Source of the DNA: Isoetes taiwanensis
Lineage: Eukaryota > Streptophyta > Lycopodiopsida > Isoetales > Isoetaceae
Direction of reading: 5' to 3'
NCBI GenBank assembly: GCA_021234155.1
Contig: JAJEKV010000002.1
Coordinates: 31,983,645-32,047,644, forward strand
Length of the DNA stretch: 64,000 bases
The notes beneath the pieces are model-generated. The model ran no database searches, was not told the origin of the DNA, and saw nothing but the letters and a program-made list of their open reading frames with translations. Positions 21,108-32,372 of the stretch are shown one piece after another. A program made the position numbers and the translations under genes. The number at the start of each line of letters is the position of its first letter. Within the stretch, counting starts at the first letter, position 1.

Positions 21108-22389
21108 CTTCCATTTTAATTGGTTCAAACAGGGCCAATTGTTTTATATGTACAGACTACAGAATCATTCAATGCCACTTGTGGGCTCCAGAAAGAATTT
21201 TTGGCAGATGTATGTTGGTTGGACATGATTCTATCATGCCGGAATTATATCTCAGCTGCAATTTTTATCTGTTCGTGGGTAAAACTGAATGATTTATGTT
21301 GCAATTAGTCAATGTTTGCAGGGGTCTTTGATGATAGATAAGGATTTTAATAGGATCTGTTTTGTCTAAAGATAAATAATTGTTTTTGTACTCTAGTTTC
21401 TTGGGTTAGTATGAAAATGCTTAAATGTTTGACATGCTGTGTTCAGAAATTGGCAGGGATAGGAAAGATTCTTTGCAGATTGGACACATAGCAAGCTGGC
21501 GTTCATACCTGATCTCCAGAAATTTCCATATTTTTTAATCCTGGAAGATCCCAAGAAACCTGGCACTGTTTTTCTTGGTGCCAAATAGAGTGGGGTCTAG
21601 TCTAAACTCTAAAACAGAAGGCAAAACAGAAGCACTAGCTAGGGGAACACAGGCAGTTATTATGTAAGTTCACAGGCTTTTTTGTTTGTTTTCTTTTTTG
21701 CTTTCTCGAATCTCAAAGCTGTTCTTTTTTCCATGTATAACGTGATACTCTCTCCTTGCTAACTTCTTTAATAAGGCTTTAAAGTTAGTTTGATTCTGGC
21801 CATTAGCAAGCTTTAGATTGGTTCTGGTAAGTGAAAAGTAGCCATGGTGGGTTGGTACATTCTGGAACTTGGACCACCTTAATATTCAAAATGAAGAGTT
21901 CTGTTTGCACTTAAGTAGTGCACTTTTGTTGACTCCCATTTTGCTTGACACATATCCTGTCGTTAGATGTGCAATTTGATGTGTAAAGCAAGAGATCTTC
22001 GGACCTATCCTTTTCGAATTGATGGCCCTTCTTACAAATACTATGAGCATGCATAGGCCCCAATCAATAAAATAGATAAGACAAATTGTTTATTTTATAA
22101 AAGTATTGGTTGATAGTGGCTTAAGCTTATCACAAGTGAAACAAATCGAAGTTAGTTATGCAACTTATGTAACACATTATGTCAGGGCATCCATCCCTAA
22201 ATTACACTTGGGGAAACCATTACATTTATTTCTATGCCACGTAACACATGGTACATGTTTTGATTGTATCAAACATTGGATTCCTTCAACTTGCAAATGG
22301 CCATGGTGTAATGGAACTCCAACATTGCCTTTGACAATAGACACTTATGCTTTCAAAACCTTGACATGCGAAGGTAAGGTTATCGGTCT
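21108..22389. other. 3' region of the GT29 gene and spacer
   Basis: It probably contains the 3' untranslated region. ATAAATAATTG near 21372 and CAATAAAATAG near 22065 are possible poly(A) signals. A 100-codon ORF at 22106-22408 runs into a MITE and is not supported as a gene. Confidence 0.35.
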
Positions 22390-22611
22390 GGCCAGGGTTC
22401 GAAATTAGAATTTTCCCTAACCATTAAAAATGCCTACTTACATTTTAGGCTGCCGAAAATACATGAAATTATAGAGTACTTTCCCGGAAAGCCTTAGAAA
22501 CTTCTCCGAAAATAGCTTGAAAAAATGTCGGGAATATTTTTTGGCTATCGGAAATTTTTTGGAATGGCCGGATTTTTAAGGGTCGAACCCCCCCAATTTC
22601 GAACCCTGGCC
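22390..22611. mobile_element. MITE with perfect 17-bp terminal inverted repeats
   Basis: GGCCAGGGTTCGAAATT at 22390-22406 is exactly complementary to AATTTCGAACCCTGGCC at 22595-22611. The body shares TAACCA.TAAAAATGCC, CCGGAAA phrases and GGCGGATTTTTA.GGG with the element at 44026-44232, so they are one family. The 44-kb copy has 8-bp duplications, which suggests hAT type. I could not find a clear target duplication here because the right end abuts a foldback element. Confidence 0.8.
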
Positions 22612-22748
22612 GAGGCTGATAACCAAAAATGTGTGACCGAGGCTGTACGTTCGAGGCCAGATATTTGCACATAAGGCCGTGGCCTTACGTGCAAATATCT
22701 GGCCGAGGACGTACAATCGAGGCCACGCATTTTTTGTTATCAGCCGAG
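22612..22748. mobile_element. Foldback element with arms of about 65 bp
   Basis: The left arm (GAGGCTGATAACCAAAAATG ... GCCAGATATTTGCAC) pairs with the right arm (GTGCAAATATCTGGCC ... GCATTTTTTGTTATCAGCC) around a centre AAGGCCGTGGCCTT. It directly joins the MITE to its left. A further GGTTATC.G.CT.GGC copy flanks that MITE at about 22377-22392, so the MITE may have landed inside an older foldback copy. Confidence 0.75.
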
Positions 22749-22830
22749 AAAAGACGGATAACCATCTTATCGCGCTGATAACTAATTATCTCCTAGTACT
22801 GATAATTAATTATCTCTCCTAAGAGTGATA

Positions 22831-22965
22831 ACTTAATTATCGGACTCTCCCTTTACACTAGAGAGTCCGATAAGGATAGCTATCTTGGTAAGAAGCAACT
22901 TAATTATCGGACTCTCCCTTTACACTAGAGACTCCGATAAGGATAGCTATCTTGGTAAGAAGCAT
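22831..22965. repeat. 67-bp tandem duplication, each unit a hairpin
   Basis: Two nearly identical units each contain TTATCGGACTCTC, a loop, and GAGAGTCCGATAA (second copy GAGACTCC). Related ATAATTAATTATCTC phrases lie just upstream at 22780-22825. Confidence 0.85.
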
Positions 22966-23377
22966 AATACAAAGTGTACGTAAGCAAATAACATGATATA
23001 CTATTCTCTTATGAAAGGACGGAACAACTTGGATACTGCATGGTGCTTTCATACCTTGCAGGAAGTTAAAACAATGACATGAGAACGATAGATGACGATA
23101 GGACCACAATTGTATCATTCAAACATGACTGCTACATCCTATATTTTATATGTCAAGCAGTGAAACAATAGCTAGGAAAATTAAGTAAGATATGTGTATA
23201 CATTCCAATTTATCTAAATTGTTGTACCCCATCTCTATATGGGCATTATACTATATACGATATATGATAGTGTAAGGTGTAAGTCCCCACATAATGGAAT
23301 AACATAAGAATGTTGCATTCCAGCAAAAATATATAAAAGGAGAAGGAGAAGGAAGTAAATTTATAGAAAAAGAAGCT

Positions 23378-23440
23378 TCTTAGTGTTAAAGGGTTTGACT
23401 TGTGGTATGAGGTCAAGGGTTCAAGTCCCTGCAATAGACT
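23378..23440 (+). repeat. tRNA-derived SINE-like head
   Basis: A box-B-like GGTTCAAGTCCC (23418-23429) is preceded by about 40 bases that could hold a decayed box A. No tRNA cloverleaf can be closed. It is likely a SINE relic and not a tRNA gene. Confidence 0.4.
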
Positions 23441-23526
23441 TTTTTATAGGGTGGGCTGCTCTAAGGAAAATAGAATACTAGATGCATACAATAAATGGAT
23501 AAAACATATTATGTCACGTTAAAGGG

Positions 23527-23595
23527 AGGTTAGCATGTTGGTAACTACATACGCTGAAGTTAGAAGGTCACGAGTTCAAATGTAAGTAATACAAA
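23527..23595 (+). repeat. tRNA-derived SINE-like head
   Basis: GAGGTTAGCATGTTGGTAAC (box-A-like) and GGTCACGAGTTCAAATG (box-B-like) are 40 bp apart and followed by an A-rich run. The same arrangement recurs at 27979-28046. Confidence 0.5.
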
Positions 23596-23639
23596 AAAAG
23601 TGTCCCTTTCTTTTTCTTTTTTAACTGGCAAAAAACAAA

Positions 23640-26600
23640 AAAAAACAAGGTGCTGCGCACGAGGGGTTGCCCTCCGGTAGTGAGAAAGTGTGTTTCATAA
23701 TTTCTAGATCGTCGTTTCGTGTCGGGTCTTTTTTGTGAGAACACAGTGTGTCGTTTTCTTAGCTAGAAGTTTTGTTTACGAAGCTGTGCATGTCAATTTA
23801 TAGAACTGGGGGAGAATAGAATAATACTTTTAGTTAATTCACATAAATGATAAATAACTCTATGATTTACGAGTACCTGAGATATAGAATGGGCTCATGC
23901 TATAAAGTGTTGCGCTATGATTTAGGACACATAAAAGCAGGTTAAGACAAATCTAAGTGTTGATGTTGCTATCAATTTTCACGCAGCATTCTTGCATTTC
24001 ACCTCACATTCTTGAATTTTACTTCACAATGACAACCGTATTTGCTATTTGGTTGGTACTTAAATTTATCAAAGAACCCAGCACAAAGTGCACTTGCAAA
24101 ATTGTAGGACACACAAGAGAAGCACTAAATGCAAGCCCTCCGCAATTGTTAACACAACAAACAATCAATACTTCCAACACAAATAAAAAAACACAAATAA
24201 GTGGGTATAAGACAATATTTCAGCATATTTACTAGAGCGACTTATCTATCCATGCTCATGCTTTCAAAGGCAATTTGGTATTCGCGTTGTTTTGATGTCA
24301 CTAATAGGGTGCCGATAACATTTTTACCACGTCCCCTCTGATGGTTTTATGTATGCACGATTGGGTTGCTCTCCCATTGGATGTGCAGTTTCACCATATG
24401 TTTAAAAAAACAAAGTGTGCACAATAGAAAATCATCATAAATATCCATACTCTGTCTACAATCTTCACCGTTGGAACACCATCATTTTCTAAATTATATA
24501 AATAATCCTTTGCATACAAGCTTCAACTTCGGGGACATAGGCAACAACCAGTATACCAGCCCCAGTGTACATGGAAGCCAATTTTTACTGGTTGTTTTCC
24601 CTTCAATATTCCCTGCAAAGCAAAGATAATTATTATGTTACAATGATAACCCTTGTTAATAGATGGAGAACTATGCAAGTTAAACCACATAAAATAGCTT
24701 TCATTTTTCTGCAATATATGATGTTGGATGCTTCTTTATTTTTATTTTTTTTTAAATTGTCATTGTCTAAGATGGTTCCTGGAGCAACCATGCCAATGTG
24801 AGCTTGAAAACTATTAAGAACGTCTTGGCATTCAAGTTTGACTGGAATCTAACCACACAAATTAGAACATGTCCATATTTTTGCACACCCGAAGCTATAA
24901 CTGCAAGCAAAGACTATACAAAATCAAAGTAATATGGACTCAATAAATGCAAAAAATAGAGATTGGCTAAAAACACTGAGTGCAAGCACAAAAGCATATG
25001 GTTGGCCCTTATGCTCCTCACCACTATACTTTTCTTTCTTGATCTAGGAAGAATGCTACAGTTAACATCCTATTCCATTTTATCTAGGAACAATTTACTC
25101 TAATAGATCCTCCTGAGTAACTCCCTTGCATGGATTGCTCTTTTTCTAACATTCTGTGCTCATTGAGTTAAACGTGCTCCACGTTTGCTGGATCTCTATT
25201 CTGCATTTGCCCTGAAGGTGTTGAGCATCCGGTGAAAGCCAAGACAATTTAACTCAGGTTGTTTGCACATCAAACTCAGATTCTTTGTCATTACCACCAT
25301 CAAGGTCAACTACTACTCCATATTTCTTCATAATCACAACATATTTAAAAAAAAGAGGTACCTCGTCTGTTTCAGAGAAGCTGCAAAATATGCCCTTCAT
25401 CCTTACGCAATTTGGTATGACATTAGAAAGACCTACAATTAAAACCATAAACTATCACATTAATGCATAAAAAGAACCTAATCCTTGTCGAGCTGCATCC
25501 TAGATTATATAGGATTACTGCTGGTCATGCCCCATAAACTCATTGATATTCTTTCTGGAGCGTGATCGTGCTGCTCAAAAATAGATCCAGCAATGCAAAG
25601 CTTCCTTTGATGCCTTTCTCAGATTGGCCGTTTCCGAAGATTCTCAAGATCTTATCTCCCTTCCCAGCAAATGCTAATGTGCATCCCTTGCATGCCCTTT
25701 GCAGCGCCTTTTAATCTATAACCAATTATGGCTTCTCAAATGCTTCTAAAACAATCAATTCAATATATGGTGGTATCTAACATGGTGTATAATGATTTAA
25801 CTAAGGTCTAACTGAGATTATTTACGAATCAAACTCAAGTTCTCTCAATACCATGATCACGGTCAATTATTACTCCATATTTCTTTAGAATCACAAGATA
25901 TCTCCTTTTCTATCTCCTTCTATCTTCTTCCTTTTCAGTATTCTAAACCATCATACAGCTCTGCAGGATCAATCCGTGACCCTATTTCTGGGAATTTCCT
26001 TAGGTCTAAGCATAATAAAGAGTAATAGAGCAGAGCAACAGATAAAATTGGCATACCTTGCAGGTGCAAGCTCTGTTTCACCAACCAATGCATCCGTTTG
26101 AAAGCTCAAGGGAAGATCTAAAAATAATACTAGGTACACAATTTTCAAATTCCTAGTCTAAATATGTCAAATATAACAAAGTGCATTTGCTGCTCTAATT
26201 CTACAGCAGACTACTAACAGGGCCGTAACTTCAACAAGGGAGCTCCACTTCTTAAGCATGAGCATGCATTGGAAAGCTTAGAGAACAACCTACAAAAACT
26301 GCTAGGTACATGTTTTCCAAATTTATAGCACAAATGAGTGAAATAAATCAAAGTACATGAGCCACATAAATGATTTGGTCCAAAATGCTCATTAATATTT
26401 TTGCTATTATGCCTCTAGATGTGGATTTACTATGGCCTTCTAAATAGCGGGAAAAATGGTCGCACTTCTTCGCTATTACTATATCAAACTGCGAGAATTT
26501 GCAAAATAGGTTCGTGGAAAGCATTTTGAATAAATTCAAAAACCGCACTGCACCACAACATGAAGTCCATGAGAAGCTCTTCAAACCAAAAGGGTATATT

Positions 26601-27860
26601 TCAACAAAGCAAGGAGCTTTCAAAGTTGCAAGGACCTACAAAGAAACGATTGCTATTATACCTTCATTCACGCTCTCGATGATTTGCCTCGCTCTTAAAG
26701 AATCGGAATGGAAGCTACAATCATCCCTAACCTATCGAAGTACCACGCATGAAGATATTTACTAAAAATTAGTTGGAACATAGCTTACAAATGCAAGAAC
26801 CAACTTTACCTTTACCGACATATTGAAGATCTACCTTCAAATCCACATCACGCAAATTTACGTGCGGGGAAACCATTTTGCTTATATATAGCTATGTAAG
26901 GCCTACGATGATCGATTCACACCATTTAGAACTCCAAACATAGTATCTACGGTTTAACATACAATATCTATGGCTTTCTCTTTCGCTTAGCACATTGAAT
27001 TCTGGAAGGAATCAAGAACAAATTTGCAATGATAGCATCGAGAAACGAGCCACTCTATGAAATATTGATGGTCTTTGCTATGTCGCCAATGCAAGATGTC
27101 CGCATGTACAACCAAAGGGGTCTTTGCCATGCTCTCAACGATCCGGAGATTAGCTTTAGAATGAGATGCTAAGGATACTCGCATTATCGAATTACAGTTC
27201 CATAGAGGTTTAAAAGGCTTTAAAAAGTATCATATTTATCACCAAAACGAGAAGGTAAACTGATGCAAGCATATATTTCGGCCCTAAAGCTTGGAGCTTT
27301 CTTGACCGAAGTTATTGATTGTTTGTGCTAATTAGCACACTAAACTAGGTTCTAAATTGAAGCTTTAGATTACACTCGACAAAAGGCTTACCTTGTTTGG
27401 GCGAGGGACTGGGATCGTTCGAGCAGGTTTTAAGCCACGAGTCAATTATCTCATCCTTTGTTTGCTTACGGAAGAGCAAGGAAAGTAAAAATATGTCTGC
27501 ATAGCTCTTATAATCCTTCTGTGATGATCGATTTCAAGCAAAAATAGGGCATCTGGACAACATGGCATCTGGGCAAGAACGCTGCCAATCTGACCCAATG
27601 TGAAGAATATCCATGGCCGGAGCCAGAGCCATTTCTTCGAAGATCAGGGCATAGAGCTCCTACTCGCGCATTCACTACCTCTCCGGTTGGCCGGTTTCGA
27701 GAGTGGCTGCCCACTAACACAAGTGACCTAGCATTTACAGCCAATAATGGGTTTTTAGCAGTCATCGGCATATTCTAGGCATATACTGGCATATACCTAG
27801 AATATGCCACAAACCCCACATAAACAAGGGTTTGCCCCCTTAGGGGCAACCCAAAAACGG
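23640..27860. other. Gene-poor stretch with scattered exon-like scraps
   Basis: No gene can be supported. Repeated phrases occur: a block with ATCAAACTCA.(A/G)TTCT and TACTCCATATTTCTT at about 25265-25340 and 25830-25885, and another ending CTAGGTACA...TTTTC.AAATT at about 26090-26160 and 26265-26325. A 64-codon minus-strand ORF at 25254-25448 (KYVVIMKKYGVVVDLDGG) overlaps the first repeat and may be a gene scrap. Confidence 0.4.
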
Positions 27861-27955
27861 AAATTTTTTATACGGCGTGTATAAATCGGCGCTGAAGGTA
27901 TTTTTGCCCTTCCAAATCAAATTTTAAGGCCCCTAAATACCTTCAGTATCAATTT
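27861..27955. mobile_element. Short hairpin MITE, degraded copy
   Basis: AAATCGGCGCTGAAGGTATT (from 27883) and AAATACCTTCAG.(TAT)CAATTT (27935-27955) form inverted arms, as in the better-preserved copy at 28108-28199. Both copies begin after TATACGGCGTGTATA. Confidence 0.7.
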
Positions 27956-27978
27956 GGCTTTTGGCCCAAATGTGGACA

Positions 27979-28046
27979 CTGGTTGGCATGGTGGTAAGTA
28001 CCTATGGTTGGAGTTGGGAGGTCACGAGTTCAAATCCAAGTAAGAC
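27979..28046 (+). repeat. tRNA-derived SINE-like head
   Basis: GGTTGGCATGGTGGTAAGT (box-A-like) and GGTCACGAGTTCAAATCC (box-B-like) are followed by an A-rich run. They lie between the two hairpin MITE copies. Confidence 0.55.
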
Positions 28047-28107
28047 AAAGAAAAAAAAAAAAGAACTTCCTCTTTTTTATATGGCGGGGAAAAACATACG
28101 GCGGAAA

Positions 28108-28199
28108 ATTTTTATACGGCGTGTATAAATTGGCGCTGAGGGTATTTTTGCCCCTCAAAATCAAATTTTAAGGCCCCTAAATACCTTCAGCGCCAATTT
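28108..28199. mobile_element. Short hairpin MITE, well preserved
   Basis: The arm at 28127-28147 starting AAATTGGCGCTGAGGG is complementary, with one mismatch in 21, to the arm at 28179-28199 ending CAGCGCCAATTT. The loop holds GGCCCCTAA. It is preceded by TATACGGCGTGTATA. Confidence 0.8.
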
Positions 28200-28229
28200 G
28201 GATCTTGGGCCCAAATGTGGAAGTTGGAG

Positions 28230-28543
28230 TTTTGGCCAAAGGATGTTCTAGACTAATTAAGATGTTCCGGACGCAAAGGAACAATAATCGCCTCGATTCG
28301 AGTTTCCTAGGGAAAGTTATGGCCTCGGGAAGAAAGGGACCGCATTCTACCGAAAACTCAACATAACCTCACCTTAATATTTTACAAATTTCTTCCTAAC
28401 TAGGTCATTCCTCACCTACTTAGGCAAAAAATCGTCCTACCTACGGATTCCTAGGGTCATTTCTACATTGAAGATTCCAACTAACTAAACGGTCTAACGA
28501 GTTAGACATGGCCAGTGTTTTGATCTGATCTAACCAAGATCAT
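28230..28543 (-). other. Presumed internal (leader) side of the second LTR element
   Basis: On the minus strand this follows the primer-binding site, but no gag-like frame is visible. The element's body seems lost or decayed. Confidence 0.35.
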
Positions 28544-28555
28544 GCTCTGATACTA
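28544..28555 (-). other. Primer-binding site, tRNA-iMet type
   Basis: The minus strand reads TAGTATCAGAGC, one base from TGGTATCAGAGC, directly after an LTR end GGTTGGGGGACA. Confidence 0.75.
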
Positions 28556-28556
28556 T

Positions 28557-30010
28557 TGTCCCCCAACCTATACGATGCTCCCATCGTATAAATATGGGAA
28601 ATTCCCTTCTCATGGCGACTCCTTCACCACAGAAAGGCCCTCTGTCTAACTCGGACCACTTGTGATGGGCAAGTGTCCAGGTGAAGGACACGGAGGTGTC
28701 ATTCATCCCATGGCTTCTATGGGAATCCTATATAGTAGAAGCGTATATACATATTAGCACCTGGCAACAATACAAATAAATAACATGCCACCACGAAAGG
28801 TGGCTCATCCATCATCAATACGAACAACAACATAATACGAACATAACATAGGAAATGCACCATAAATGAAGATTCTACCCCGGGTCAACTGACAGTCAGG
28901 GCCTCTGGATCCCAACAGACGGAATCATGACAATGACGTTGGCTGGCATAGAACAATGGCTAGGGTAGTCCACTCCATCTCCCCCTTCTGTGCACACTTT
29001 GCAGATAGGCTGAATCATGCTATGACGTGTTTCTAGCCTTCCGGGGCGCAATCTCATGGAGTCACCCTATGAGACTACCTCGGGTTACATCTCCCCAGTA
29101 CTGAGGAGGCAGGAAGGAAATGAATACACTCCTGGAGCACGATGGTTCCATGGGTGGCTAGAGGATCATGCCACCACTGGTGAACATGCATCCGTACCCA
29201 ATTTTAAACCCCAAAAGCCCAGGACGTCCCTACAGGCACGTATCCTGCGACCCAGAGAGTGTCAGACCTATACCTGGCCCCAACGCGAGGGCCGACTATA
29301 AGCCTAGCACATTATAGGAATCGTGTAGTCAAACTAGGCAAGATTCCACCTCCATTTCACCAACATACCTGTTATTTGGTGGTGAACCACATCATAACAT
29401 CTACAACCCGATGGGCTCTTGTGCACAGGCCGCATTTAATGGGATCTAAGGGGTTCTAGCTAGGTCTACTTTCTAGATGGCCTTTAGGTCTCTACCCACC
29501 TTAACCCATACAACACAGGAGGAACAGAAAGAGAACTATCCCAAAACATCCATCCATCAATAATATCAAATAGAACATGAAATAAAGACCAATCAAGCAA
29601 CTACTCATACAAGGGTTAATCCTATGACTGTCTAGAAGTCTAAGCTAACTAACCAGAATCATAGCTATCTCTTTGGTTCTCCATCCTTCTGGCTGGAACA
29701 AAGGTGAATAACAACTCCTCCTCCACCAATCTCCCCCAATTTGGATGTCCCAAGTTAGCAGGTCTACCTTGCCCAATCGATTTGAGCCAGGTGGCAAATC
29801 TAGATTAGTTGGCCTCCGTAGACATAAAAATCTCCTTCCTTCCTTCCTTCTTCCTTGACTAATTGATATTTTAGCCGTTAATGTAAGGTTGAGCCCTAAA
29901 TTCAAATTAGGGTCTAAGGTGCTTATGAATGATTAATGCACCGTTAATTATAGTGATGTGTCATGTATTTATACTTAAAACGGCATATAAATACATGGAA
30001 CGTCACATCT
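28557..30010 (-). mobile_element. Second 5' LTR of the same family (approximate right end)
   Basis: The order of blocks follows the LTR at 9.1-10.6 kb: TATACGATGCTCCCATCGTA, CGAAAGGTGGCTCA, ACATCTCCCCAGTACTGAGG, GTGCACAGGCCGCATTTAAT, GGTCTCTACCCACCTTAACC. TATACGATG and CATCGTATA (28569-28590) form a hairpin near the LTR 3' end. The right border is set only by where I stop seeing similarity. Confidence 0.6.
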
Positions 30011-30176
30011 GCACATTAACAACATTAGTTTTAATATCATCATCATCAATATGTAGCATAATAACAGGGGGTTTTCTTTGTGTTTTTGTACGCTTTTCAC
30101 TAAGGTTTTCCTATGATTTCGTGATGTATTCAAATGGATGTACTAATGCGTACATCTAGAGTGCACCATTTCTGAG

Positions 30177-30376
30177 CCATTGATTTTAGACTTTTTTTTT
30201 CCAATGGTCAACAACCAATGGCTCACAACAAAAGCCCTTTTTGTGTGTGTGTGGTGCATAATGGGCACATAAAAGGCCATTGATTTTAGCCTTTTTTTTC
30301 AATGGTCAACAACCAATGGCTCACAACAAAAGCCCTCTTTTTGTGTGTGTGGTGCATAATGGGCACACGAAGGGTT
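30177..30376. repeat. 100-bp tandem duplication
   Basis: Two units of about 100 bp begin CCATTGATTTTAG. Each contains CCAATGGTCAACAACCAATG and a (TG)n run, and ends GGTGCATAATGGGCACA. Within each, GAGCCATTG or GGCCATTG faces CAATGGCTC, a small inverted repeat. Confidence 0.85.
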
Positions 30377-30415
30377 TGAAGGGCGCATGCAGTGCAGTTT
30401 CCCCGCCGACAACAC

Positions 30416-30580
30416 ATTTCTTATCATAACTTTTGATCTAGAGCTCTGTTTGAGATGATTTTTATTGCGTTGGAAAGCTCTCTCCGAAATCTTTTTGATA
30501 GTGTATGATATGGATATGTTTGGTTAAGTTATCTATGCTAAAACAGCAATTTTTCGGCCGGGTTTGGTAGGCTTTCACAT
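30416..30580 (+). mobile_element. Orphan LINE 5'-UTR monomer
   Basis: It shares CTCTGTTT.AGATGA..TTT, TTGCGTTGGAAAGCTCTCTC, GTATGATATG and AACAGCAATTTTTCGGCCGG with the start of LINE copy B (56.28-56.43 kb). It also matches the tandem monomers of LINE copy A. No ORF1 follows, so it is a detached fragment. Confidence 0.6.
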
Positions 30581-31000
30581 CCTACCGGTGATTAATCTGA
30601 GATTGCGCTATTGGATATTGTTTTATGGCTCATTCCGAATGAAGCTTGCAAAAAATTACCATGCATTTTTAGATTTTGAGGCAGTTATTAAGCAAATTCC
30701 AAGGCTTCTAGATCCTTGCGCTAACAAGCAGAAAAGTTTCCCACTTTGGTTTCTCACCACAAGAATCCATGGAGGCCAAAGGCTGCTGTTAAATTCTAGT
30801 TGAAAAATGTTTGTGTATGGGTGTTGCAAATTTTATGACTTTCAGAATAATGGGATCAATCTGCTCTATCTTTATGGTAACTTTTACTTATGTTCTATTT
30901 GTTTTATTGTGATCAAATTCAAAAGCTACAGGTGATGAAAGCCTCAAATGGAATTCTAGTTTTTTTTCTGGTTTGAATTCTAAAATTTTTGTCACCGGGG
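30581..31000. other. Spacer, possible gene scrap
   Basis: One 79-codon ORF (30564-30803) has no recognisable motif and overlaps the LINE fragment border. Nothing else is seen. Confidence 0.3.
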
Positions 31001-31009
31001 AGGTGGCGT

Positions 31010-31375
31010 TCCTAAGGCCCCGAAGGGGCCAAAAAAATTTTTTTGCAACACAAACCATTAACATCCAACATATAAAAATTAAATCCCCCAACACATAACA
31101 ATCATTGACATTAACAACCAACACATAACTACCATTGACATTAATTAACACAACCATTGGGTCTAACACATTTAAATTAAAATCCCCCTTAAACCCCCTT
31201 TGGTTTGGGTGCATATTCACACAGGGGGGTGACGTAGGGCAGCGAGAGCCCTCATAATTGTATTTTGCACGTACGAAATCAACACCATATAGTATTCCGC
31301 TTGAAATCTTATAGTATTTTGTGAATCTTGTTATACAGTATAGCAAATTTTGTACTTGCATACCCCACAAACGAG
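31010..31375 (-). repeat. Dispersed repeat, inverted partner of 61925-62130
   Basis: The segment with CCCCCTTTGGTTTGGGTGCA, GGGGGTGACGTAGGGCAGCG and, further right, CATACCCCACAAACGAG is the reverse complement of sequence at 61.93-62.13 kb. In both places it lies next to copia sequence, so it may belong to that element's non-coding part. A GGCCCCGAAGGGGCC palindrome sits at 31017-31031, and a related GCCCCGAAGGGGC at 61868. Confidence 0.6.
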
Positions 31376-31384
31376 AAACTTTAC

Positions 31385-31750
31385 CTACGGTGTAGATTAA
31401 GGGGTAATCTCTGCATTAAGTGTGTTACCTTTCTAAAATTGATTTTCATAATATGTCACATCTATTCTCACTATAATTTTACTATTTACTAGATAAAACA
31501 TCCTATAAGCCTTGGAATGCTCATCATAGCATATCAAATATGCAATCCTAGCCCTATCATCAAGTTTCACGCCTTTTCTTCTTTGGGATATGCATAAATC
31601 CAAGCAACCATAGGGTTTCAGTTTGTTATAATTAAGTTTTGTACCTAACCAAAACATCTCTATTGGACAATTGGTGCTCACTGATGATAGCATATTTTGT
31701 ACCTCCACAGCAGTTCTGACTATGTAGTACATGACCATAGGGGGATCATG
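31385..31750 (-). pseudogene. Copia integrase C-terminal scrap
   Basis: The minus strand reads RTAVEVQNM, then a WLGTKLNYNKLKPYGCLDLC-like stretch, then DDRARIAYLICYDEHSKAY. It aligns to the copia ORF at the right end of the window (RTAVEVQNMIPS, KLKSYGCLSF, DDRARIAYLVGYDEQSKAY). Stops and indels abound. It is one of three copia loci in the same orientation. Confidence 0.8.
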
Positions 31751-32035
31751 ATGAGGTAAGCGTGATCATGCGCAATGACAGGATCGTTTGGGATGTTCCC
31801 TAGCTTAAACCCCAGGGGGCATGAGGCACTATGCGTGTACACGATCAAGGGGGTCTTGGTTATAGACACGGCAAATGTGCACTGTAACCATGTTCTTGAG
31901 GTTATTAACGAAATACAGATTTGAATCTACAACCTAATCATTAGAAACCTAGAGTCTCAGGCCTCAACCCTAGTGGGTTTTCCATGCTGGCATCGAGGTT
32001 AGGCCCTTAAGTGATCCCATCAAACCTCTAATGAA

Positions 32036-32225
32036 TTTTGCACCATAGCTACGGTGCGAAAACAACACTTCCATATTTGATGTTATACATAATTTTGCAC
32101 CGTGCCTACGGTGCGAAAACAACACTTCCATATTTGATGTTATACATAATTTTGCACCGTGCCTACGGTGCAAAAACAACACTTCCTTATTTTATGATAT
32201 CCACATTTTTGCATCGTAGCTACTT
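32036..32225. repeat. 57-bp tandem array with hairpins, about 3.3 copies
   Basis: Units start with TTTTGCACC at 32036, 32093, 32150 and a decayed one at 32207. Each carries GCACCGTGCCTACGGTGC or its variant, a near-palindrome. The 57-bp period is a multiple of three and keeps frames open on both strands, which explains the repetitive ORFs here. Confidence 0.92.
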
Positions 32226-32372
32226 TAATTTTTTATGTTAGATTGAAAGCAAACCTTTCCGATTGATATACAATAGATCTCCAATTAATCGTCACTTAAA
32301 TTTATACTACATAGATTCATATACAGATAATATTTTTGGTGGCATGCAGGACCCCAATTTATAGCATTCTTC

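Noticed and set aside
22106-22408. 100-codon ORF with several cysteines and histidines as a RING-like protein
   Set aside because: Cysteine spacing does not fit RING or another zinc fold, and it runs into a MITE end.
22831-22965. CRISPR array
   Set aside because: Only two adjacent units with no spacers, in a plant nuclear context.
23378-28046. tRNA genes
   Set aside because: Box A and box B are present but no acceptor or anticodon stem pairs; better explained as tRNA-derived SINEs.
32038-32241. Repetitive protein with RAYGAKTTLPYLM units
   Set aside because: Translation of the 57-bp array; both strands are open because the period is a multiple of three.
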